Below, piece after piece: positions 1 to 4,200 of a DNA stretch of 6,474 nt. The stretch is from Planctomycetaceae bacterium. Its GTDB lineage: Bacteria; Planctomycetota; Planctomycetia; Pirellulales; Thermoguttaceae. The position numbers and the translations under genes are program-made. Below the pieces are notes generated by a model that saw only the letters and a program-made list of their open reading frames with translations, was not told the DNA's origin and ran no database searches. The stretch's first letter is position 1. Every line of letters starts with the position of its first letter. The DNA lies in NCBI GenBank assembly GCA_031283825.1, contig JAITAZ010000040.1, positions 1 through 6,474 on the forward strand, read 5' to 3'.

Positions 1-123
1 ACGATAAAAAGGATTCGACAATAATTAAAATCATTTCAGATTTACCGTCGGCTAACGCCGACGCGACCTTTCGGCGAAAGGTCGCCTACCTGATCTGGGG
101 TAGCAAGTGCGTAACATGAGTTA
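1..123 (+). repeat. Right-hand end of a palindromic MITE-like element, cut by the window start
   Basis: This stretch aligns with 1392-1487 over its whole length, with a few substitutions and one 27-bp difference. It contains the hairpin at 46-63 (CGTCGGC, loop TAAC, GCCGACG) and a second hairpin at 63-85 (GCGACCTTTC, loop GGC, GAAAGGTCGC). It ends in the terminal sequence TGCGTAACATGAGTTA at 108-123. The second hairpin and its flank (63-95) are missing from this place in the other copy but occur there in inverted orientation at 1346-1378. The left part of the element lies outside the window. The end of the repeat is 12 bp from the aat stop codon. Confidence 0.85.
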
Positions 124-134
124 CAACTAAACAA

Positions 135-824
135 TTACCATTTTGCGTTTAATAATTGTAGAGCGTTGTGTAAACGTTGTAGGTATGAATCGCGTTGTAT
201 TTCGATTGCGCCGAAGCGTTGGGTGTTGGGAGTGATTTCTTGAATATCAATCAATGTAAATCCTGTTTCTTTTAGATGACGTATCAACGCAACGAGAGCA
301 ACTTTTGACGCATTCGGTTCAACGTAAAACATTGACTCTGCTGCGAAAAATCCGCCTAATGCTATGCCGTAAACTCCGCCTGCTAGTCGTCCTTCAAACC
401 ATGCCTCGACGCTATGAGCAAAACCTGAATTGTGTAAATTGATGTAAGCGTTAATCATTTGCGGCGTAATCCAGGTTGCGTTTTTGCGGTCTTGAGAGGA
501 ACTGCAACCTCGTATTACTCCTTCGAAATCTGTGTCATAGCGAATTTGAAATCTATCTGAACGACACAATTGCTCAAGACGACTCGGAACATGAAATCGT
601 TCATATTCAAATATTGCTCGCGGATTCGGCGAAAACCACGCAAGAATCATTCTATCGCTATTAGGATCGTTTACGGGCCAAGGAAAAATTCCATGCGAAT
701 AAGCGTCGATAAGCCAGTCAATCGACAATATGCCGCCGATACATACTAATCCTGTTTCCTCGTCCGGTTCATAATCAGAAAAATAACGCGACGGAAAATA
801 AGGCGAAAGAACATTAAACAACAT
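135..824 (-). CDS. aat: Leucyl/phenylalanyl-tRNA-protein transferase (Aat)
   Basis: Aat is a cytoplasmic enzyme that moves Leu or Phe from aminoacyl-tRNA to the N-terminus of proteins beginning with Arg or Lys. This makes N-degrons that ClpS passes to the ClpAP protease. The product has 229 aa, close to the roughly 234 aa of the E. coli enzyme. Family landmarks appear in order: ETGLVCIGG (23-31), LIDAYSHGIFPWP (38-50), AWFSPNPR (62-69), TWITPQM (118-123), GFAHSVEAW (134-142), AGGVYG (148-153), AESMFY (162-167), LIDIQ (191-195) and FGAIEI (204-209). D193 and Q195 correspond to the functional Asp/Gln pair described in E. coli Aat. The ATG at 824 has no clear Shine-Dalgarno site, but the protein begins at the expected place, just before the conserved FP segment. 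A promoter lies about 60 bp upstream. The gene stands alone, divergent from tRNA-His. Confidence 0.95.
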   Translation of the reverse strand: MLFNVLSPYFPSRYFSDYEPDEETGLVCIGGILSIDWLIDAYSHGIFPWPVNDPNSDRMILAWFSPNPRAIFEYERFHVPSRLEQLCRSDRFQIRYDTDFEGVIRGCSSSQDRKNATWITPQMINAYINLHNSGFAHSVEAWFEGRLAGGVYGIALGGFFAAESMFYVEPNASKVALVALIRHLKETGFTLIDIQEITPNTQRFGAIEIQRDSYLQRLHNALQLLNAKW

Positions 825-839
825 AAAAATACATCGTAA

Positions 840-860
840 TATTTTTTGTTACAAAAAATA
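840..860. repeat. Perfect 10-bp inverted repeat in the aat leader
   Basis: TATTTTTTGT and ACAAAAAATA flank a single T at 850. The palindrome lies between the predicted aat transcription start (about 875) and its ATG (824). A one-base centre makes it more likely a protein-binding dyad than a stable RNA hairpin, although the RNA could fold with a few pairs opened. AT-only composition raises the chance of coincidence. Confidence 0.5.
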
Positions 861-881
861 AATATAACCCGATTGCTCAAA

Positions 882-910
882 ATTCTATCAGATTAAATTT
901 AATCTTTCAA
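882..910 (-). promoter_or_regulatory. Sigma-70-type promoter for aat
   Basis: Read on the minus strand, TTGAAA (910-905) and TAGAAT (887-882) are separated by exactly 17 nt. This would start transcription near 875 and give a leader of about 50 nt before the aat ATG. It is the best match I found upstream of aat. The spacer consists largely of a palindrome, listed separately. Confidence 0.6.
890..905. promoter_or_regulatory. Possible operator: 16-bp perfect palindrome in the aat promoter spacer
   Basis: AGATTAAATTTAATCT is fully self-complementary and fills almost the whole spacer between the -35 and -10 elements of the predicted aat promoter. A dimeric repressor bound here would block RNA polymerase. 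No regulator gene is visible in the window, and an all-but-four A/T palindrome can arise by chance, so the operator role is inference. Confidence 0.4.
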
Positions 911-960
911 CTACGATTCATATAAAAGACGGCAAAAAATATTGTTCAATTTGGTTGGGG

Positions 961-988
961 TTGACGATAGATTTATGTTAGATATAAT
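961..988 (+). promoter_or_regulatory. Strong sigma-70-type promoter for tRNA-His
   Basis: TTGACG (961-966) and a perfect TATAAT (983-988) are separated by 16 nt. The expected start point, about 995, is roughly a dozen bases before the mature tRNA 5' end at 1007. A strong promoter this close to a single tRNA gene is what one expects. Confidence 0.75.
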
Positions 989-1006
989 TTGCAACTCATT
1001 TTTTAT

Positions 1007-1080
1007 GGTGGCTGTAGCTCAATTGGTAGAGTACAGGATTGTGGTTCCTGGTGTTGTGGGTTCGAGTCCCATCAGCCACC
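1007..1080 (+). tRNA. tRNA-His (anticodon GTG)
   Basis: The cloverleaf folds fully. The acceptor stem GTGGCTG (1008-1014) pairs with CAGCCAC (1073-1079). The D arm is GCTC/GAGT with one G-T pair. The anticodon stem CAGGA/TCCTG carries the loop TTGTGGT, with the GTG anticodon at 1041-1043. The T arm is GTGGG/CCCAT with loop TTCGAGT. The extra G at 1007 facing the discriminator C at 1080 is the G-1:C73 pair used by histidyl-tRNA synthetase to recognise tRNA-His, which confirms the identity. The 3' CCA is not encoded (CTT follows), so a CCA-adding enzyme must complete it. No convincing terminator hairpin follows; only a T run at about 1187-1193. Confidence 0.97.
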
Positions 1081-1260
1081 CTTTCAAATTTGCTCTAGTG
1101 GGAATCTCGAATAATTCAAATTTTATTAAATTCGCGCCCGGTAGGAACGCAATGTCGCAAATTTATTGAGTCAAATTTTATCTTGGTTTTTTTGATTAAA
1201 TATAAATATTTAATTTGTAATTATTCATTTGTTTTTCCTTATATTCTGCGTTTAAATTCT
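1081..1260. other. Intergenic, no gene seen
   Basis: AT-rich spacer between tRNA-His and the MITE-like element. CAAATTT occurs four times (near 1084, 1118, 1159 and 1172), but there is no reading frame with a ribosome binding site and no stable stem. Confidence 0.6.
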
Positions 1261-1491
1261 TTATTAACTCATGTTACGCAGTAGTTATCCGTCAGTAGGC
1301 GTTTATTTATCAGATAGGCGGTAATAGATCAGGTCGGCGTTAATAGATCAGGTAGGCGACCTTTCGCCGAAAGGTCGCGTTGCCGAAGGCAACGATAAAA
1401 TGGATTCGACAATAATTAAAATCAATTCAGATTTACCGTCGGCTAATGCCGACGCGATCTGGGGCAACAAGTGCGTAACATGAGTTAATAA
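1261..1491. mobile_element. MITE-like palindromic element, complete copy, no transposase
   Basis: The two ends are perfect 20-bp inverted repeats, 1261-1280 and 1472-1491. Comparison with the copy at 1-123 shows that shared sequence stops at GAGTTA (1487), so the true ends are probably ACTCATG...CATGAGT (1267-1485, 219 bp) flanked by TA on both sides. Inside are tandem units of about 19 bp (1292-1359) and hairpins at 1356-1378 (10-bp stem, loop GCC), 1379-1393 (GTTGCC, loop GAA, GGCAAC) and 1437-1454 (CGTCGGC, loop TAAT, GCCGACG). It has no coding capacity. TA flanks would suit mobilisation by an IS630/Tc1-mariner type transposase, but that is inference; no transposase is in the window. Confidence 0.75.
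1292..1359 (+). repeat. Short tandem repeat of 18-19 bp units inside the MITE-like element
   Basis: Units start at 1292 (TCAGTAGGCGTTTATTTA), 1310 (TCAGATAGGCGGTAATAGA) and 1329 (TCAGGTCGGCGTTAATAGA), with a partial fourth at 1348 (TCAGGTAGGCGA) that runs into the hairpin module. The core is TCAGnTnGGCG. The best pair, 1322-1340 and 1341-1359, differs at only two positions. Confidence 0.75.
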
Positions 1492-1536
1492 TTATGACAA
1501 AACAAATTGTCCCTGATATATTGCCAAAATTTATTC

Positions 1537-1545
1537 AAAGGAGGT
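1537..1545 (+). promoter_or_regulatory. Strong ribosome binding site
   Basis: AAAGGAGGT ends 7 nt before the ATG at 1553. It is a near-perfect anti-16S match and fixes the start of the HEAT-repeat gene. Confidence 0.9.
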
Positions 1546-1552
1546 AATAACG

Positions 1553-2794
1553 ATGCAATTTCGTAATGTTGGAAATGGTTGGATTTTGCTTGTTTTATTT
1601 TTGCAGTTTGTTTTTTTGTTATTGAATTTTTTCTGTTCGGGGTATGTTTACGCGGATCGATTTCTGACGAAGTATGGCGGGATTATAGAAGGCGAGCAAT
1701 TTAATATTAACAACGTCCCGAATAAAACTCATCTAATTAAAAGTTCAGACGGCGTAGAGGTTGAAATTGATTCGAATTATATTTTGCGTAAGATACCGGA
1801 CAATCCGGTTAGTTCTTTATCGGAGTATAATTCGACTGTTCCGTTTATGGAGGATAATATTGAGAATCATTTGAAAATGGCGGAATGGTGTAGGCGGAAT
1901 AATTTACCTGAATTGAATAAGCTGCATTTGAATTTGGTTCTTGAAAAAGACTCTGACAATGAGACGGCGCGTCGGCAGCTTGGATATTTTAAAGACGCAA
2001 GCGGAACTTGGATAACGCAAGAACAACGGTTAATCGACGCTGGATTTATTTTGACTCCAAAAGGTTGGCGGACGCAACAACAAATCGAGGTTGATAAGAT
2101 TCTTGATAGTCGTCGTTTATCTTCTAATCGTTGGCAGAAGGAGTTCAAGTCGATATTGAGAGGATTACCCGGCGATCCTCAATCGCGGCGAGCTCTTTTG
2201 TCTATTACGGATCCGGGTGCCGGTGCTGCGATTGCCGGTGCTCTTGCTGTCGAGAGAGATCCGGATACGCGAATTTTGCTAATCAGAGCGTTATCGAATA
2301 TTGGCACTTCGGCAACGATACAGGAGATTGCAAGATGGTCGATAAATCAGACGGAAACGGTTTCTTCGGTCAAACGTACTTGTTTTGACGAATTGCAAAA
2401 GCATAAAGAGGATCAACTGATACTTGTTGGTTTGTATGCTTCTCAATTGAATCCGCAGAATGGTGTTTATGCTATAAATGCGGCTGCTCTTGCGATTGCG
2501 GAACTAGGCGGAAAAAGCGCTATACCTCAATTGATTGACATGTTAGTAACAACGCAAGTAGAGACGCAAATCGTAAAACCCGCCGGAGGTTTCATGGACA
2601 ATAACACAACAGGGCTTCAATGGGGACAACCAAGAGAAATTAAAATTACAAGAGAAATAAGAAACGACGGCGTACTAAAAGCGCTATGCATCTTAACCGG
2701 AATGAATTTCCAATTCGACAAAAACGCATGGAAAAGATGGCTAATACAATCGCGCAAATCTCAATACTTCGACGCAAGAAGAGGCGAATATTAA
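1553..2794 (+). CDS. Secreted HEAT-repeat-like protein of planctomycete type, function unknown
   Basis: The 413-aa product begins with a signal peptide: Arg at 4, a hydrophobic stretch at about 11-27, and a likely signal peptidase I site after VYA (residue 34). C28 is not in a good lipobox, so it is probably not a lipoprotein. Residues 40-82 form a short beta-like region (GGIIEGEQFN, then HLIKSSDGVEVEIDSNYILRKI). Residues 105-180 carry HLKMAEWCRRNNLPE, HLNLVL, ARRQLGY, GTWIT and GWRTQQQI, a block I associate with planctomycete exported proteins. Residues 205-335 look like alpha-helical HEAT/armadillo repeats, for example DPDTRILLIRALSNIG and NAAALAIAELGGKSAIPQLIDML. The C-terminus has LTGMNFQFDKNAWKRWL (381-397). 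HEAT repeats usually mediate protein binding; the partner is unknown. The gene appears monocistronic and starts about 60 bp after the MITE-like element. From about 2550 codon use changes, with Arg mostly AGA instead of CGN. Confidence 0.8.
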   Translation: MQFRNVGNGWILLVLFLQFVFLLLNFFCSGYVYADRFLTKYGGIIEGEQFNINNVPNKTHLIKSSDGVEVEIDSNYILRKIPDNPVSSLSEYNSTVPFMEDNIENHLKMAEWCRRNNLPELNKLHLNLVLEKDSDNETARRQLGYFKDASGTWITQEQRLIDAGFILTPKGWRTQQQIEVDKILDSRRLSSNRWQKEFKSILRGLPGDPQSRRALLSITDPGAGAAIAGALAVERDPDTRILLIRALSNIGTSATIQEIARWSINQTETVSSVKRTCFDELQKHKEDQLILVGLYASQLNPQNGVYAINAAALAIAELGGKSAIPQLIDMLVTTQVETQIVKPAGGFMDNNTTGLQWGQPREIKITREIRNDGVLKALCILTGMNFQFDKNAWKRWLIQSRKSQYFDARRGEY

Positions 2795-2855
2795 AAAAAC
2801 ACTCTACGAAAAAAATAGTAACTATTCACGGTTTTTAAAGCTGAAGATAATTTTA

Positions 2856-2996
2856 GGGGACAGTGGGGACAAAGGGGACGTTTGGGTTTAAAATCTGTTT
2901 GAAACGACTCAAAAGCGATTTCTTTTGAGTCGTTAATCTACCACGATTTCAAACAACGACGTCCTTTCTGTCCCTCAAGTCTCTAATGTCTCTTGA
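2856..2996. repeat. Inverted arrays of 9-bp units around a 13-bp hairpin
   Basis: The left arm is three direct 9-bp units: GGGGACAGT, GGGGACAAA and GGGGACGTT (2856-2882). The right arm is four units in opposite orientation: GTCCTTTCT, GTCCCTCAA, GTCTCTAAT and GTCTCTTGA (2961-2996). Between them GTTTGAAA (2897-2904) matches TTTCAAAC (2947-2954), and a 13-bp stem with a 6-nt loop sits in the middle (2903-2934). The whole can fold as a long imperfect hairpin. It may be a small non-autonomous mobile or REP-like element. It shares no sequence with the MITE-like family. Confidence 0.7.
2903..2934 (+). terminator. 13-bp perfect stem-loop downstream of the HEAT-repeat gene
   Basis: AACGACTCAAAAG (2903-2915) pairs with CTTTTGAGTCGTT (2922-2934) around the loop CGATTT. 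It lies about 110 bp after the stop codon between convergent genes, so it could end transcription from either side. It lacks a T run right after the stem, so it is not a canonical intrinsic terminator; it may instead be the core of the repeat element. Confidence 0.4.
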
Positions 2997-3109
2997 AAAT
3001 TATGACAGAGCAGTTGCCAAATTTCTTTCGACAATCTGACTAATTCAACCAAGCGAATAATCAACTTAAATTCCGTAAATTAACAGCGCATTGACGAACT
3101 CATAACTTA

Positions 3110-3127
3110 CAGATTGCGTACAATCTG
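3110..3127 (-). other. Small hairpin after the acidic-protein gene
   Basis: CAGATTG (3110-3116) and CAATCTG (3121-3127) form a 7-bp stem with a 4-nt loop, about 40 bp past the stop of the minus-strand gene. No T run follows it in the direction of that transcript, so a terminator role is doubtful. Confidence 0.3.
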
Positions 3128-3166
3128 CGCGATACAAATTCATGCGAGTTATTTGAACGAAGGAAT

Positions 3167-3667
3167 TTATTCTTCCTCTTCGTCTTCGTCGTCCCAATCT
3201 TCATCGTCTTCTTCGTCGTAATCGACTTCTTCCCAGTCTTCTTCGTCTTCGTCTTCCCAGTCTTCATCTTCTTCGTCATCGTCATCTTCGTCATCTTCAT
3301 CTTCTTCGTCCCAGTCGTCATCGTCATCATCTTCTTCGTCTTCTTCCTCGTCTTCGTCTTCGTCATCTTCGTCTTCCCAGTCTTCATCTTCTTCGTCATC
3401 GTCATCCCAGTCATCTTCGTCATCATCTTCGTCCCAATCTTCGTCATCTTCATCTTCGTCATCCCAATCTTCATCTTCTTCGTCGTCTTCGTCGAACACG
3501 TCGTCGATTTCTTCGTCATCTTCTTCGATGTCATCTTCTTCGTCGTCGGGTTCGTCTTTGGCGGCGGTGAGCCATGTTGATTTGCGAGTTAGCCAACCTA
3601 GTGGCATAACGCGGGATAAATTATTCGTTACAACGAAATTCGGTGAAAATTCAAAAACAGTTTTCAC
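3167..3667 (-). CDS. Extremely acidic protein with regularly spaced tryptophans, function unknown
   Basis: The product has 166 aa. Residues 1-37 are ordinary sequence with a slightly basic patch (MPLGWLTRKSTWLTAAK, 21-37). Residues 38-166 are almost pure Asp/Glu: 114 of 129. Eight Trp occur in this tail, mostly as DEDW or EDW and often about 10 residues apart; the others are single Pro, Phe and Tyr, two Ile and two Val. The start is GTG at 3667, supported by AGGAGAGG 5 nt upstream. The coding case rests on that site and on the frame giving a uniform D/E/W tail; the other frames give meaningless Ser or Lys/Thr/Met runs. No signal peptide is evident. Possible roles are a DNA-mimic, a cation-binding tail or a disordered partner of a basic protein, but nothing here decides. 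The tract contains a 41-bp direct repeat. Confidence 0.7.
   Translation of the reverse strand: MKTVFEFSPNFVVTNNLSRVMPLGWLTRKSTWLTAAKDEPDDEEDDIEEDDEEIDDVFDEDDEEDEDWDDEDEDDEDWDEDDDEDDWDDDDEEDEDWEDEDDEDEDEEEDEEDDDDDDWDEEDEDDEDDDDEEDEDWEDEDEEDWEEVDYDEEDDEDWDDEDEEEE
3246..3406. repeat. 41-bp exact direct repeat inside the acidic tract
   Basis: Positions 3246-3286 and 3366-3406 are identical. The offset is 120 bp (40 codons), so the reading frame is kept. Both copies encode DDDDEEDEDWEDED. This points to growth of the tail by duplication or slippage of GAN-type codons. Confidence 0.8.
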
Positions 3668-3672
3668 GGCAA

Positions 3673-3680
3673 CCTCTCCT
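3673..3680 (-). promoter_or_regulatory. Ribosome binding site for the acidic-protein gene
   Basis: On the minus strand AGGAGAGG lies 5 nt before the GTG at 3667. It decides the start codon and is the main evidence that this low-complexity frame is translated. Confidence 0.65.
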
Positions 3681-3681
3681 C

Positions 3682-4200
3682 ATTTTTTAAGTCGGTCTTT
3701 TTTATATCGCTTCGAACCACTCGAAACGAAACAGCGGGATATTATCTCAAAATTTTTTTGAAAAAAAAGATACTCCCTACCGGTTTTCCATTTTTCGTCA
3801 GAAAATTTTCTTGTCTTAACATTCAAAATGAAAAAAACCGAAAATTTTTATAATTTGCCAATTTATCGCCTAATTTTATTTCCGAATCGTGAAATTATTA
3901 CGCAAAAGGCAATTTGTACGACGCGTCTTTTGAGCCGCATATAATTTCGATTTCAAACGGCGACGTCATTTTTATCTATTTATTCTCTTTGTTTTTTATT
4001 TGGGTCGTGCTATAAATTTCTGCGTCTTGAGTCTGAATATTACATTTTTTTATCAAAAGAGACGATAGAAACTTTTAACAATATTCCGCGAAATATTCTT
4101 ATTGTCAAGTCAATGCCTGAAAATTCCGCAGAATCGTTATAAACATTAAAATTATCCTAATCGGGCTAATTTCAACTTTAATATTTTTATCTTTAAAAAA
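3682..4200. other. Long AT-rich intergenic gap between divergent genes
   Basis: The region is strongly AT-rich with many A and T runs. I found no supported reading frame, tRNA or strong hairpin. There is only a 6-bp AATATT inverted repeat near 4080-4097. It must contain the promoters of the acidic-protein gene (minus) and asnB (plus), but no -35/-10 pair with good spacing stands out for either. It is long enough to hide a small RNA. Confidence 0.5.

Larger units (their letters stand above)
2795..3166. other. Intergenic between two convergent genes, holding a structured element
   Basis: No reading frame is supported here. The stretch holds the inverted 9-bp-repeat element (2856-2996) and a small hairpin at 3110-3127; the remainder is AT-rich spacer. 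The flanking genes converge, so both transcripts would end in this space. Confidence 0.65.

Noticed and set aside
942..1169. Open frame of 75 codons on the plus strand
   Set aside because: It runs straight through the tRNA-His gene and its promoter and has no ribosome binding site; it is a chance frame.
3099..3113. AACTCATAACTTACAG resembles the end of the MITE-like element
   Set aside because: It matches only with gaps, no partner inverted repeat lies within a plausible distance, and the hairpin modules are absent.
3100..3534. Minus-strand frame giving a Lys/Thr/Met-rich protein over the acidic tract
   Set aside because: It is the shifted reading of the GAN-codon repeats in the acidic gene, and its composition has no independent support. 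The frame with the GTG start and Shine-Dalgarno site is preferred.
3166..3540. CRISPR-like or satellite repeat array in the TTC/GTC-rich stretch
   Set aside because: There is no constant repeat with unique spacers; the periodicity is that of Asp/Glu codons read on the minus strand.
3528..3761. Plus-strand frame beginning with a Ser run opposite the acidic gene
   Set aside because: The Ser run is the complement of the Asp/Glu codons, and there is no ribosome binding site before it.
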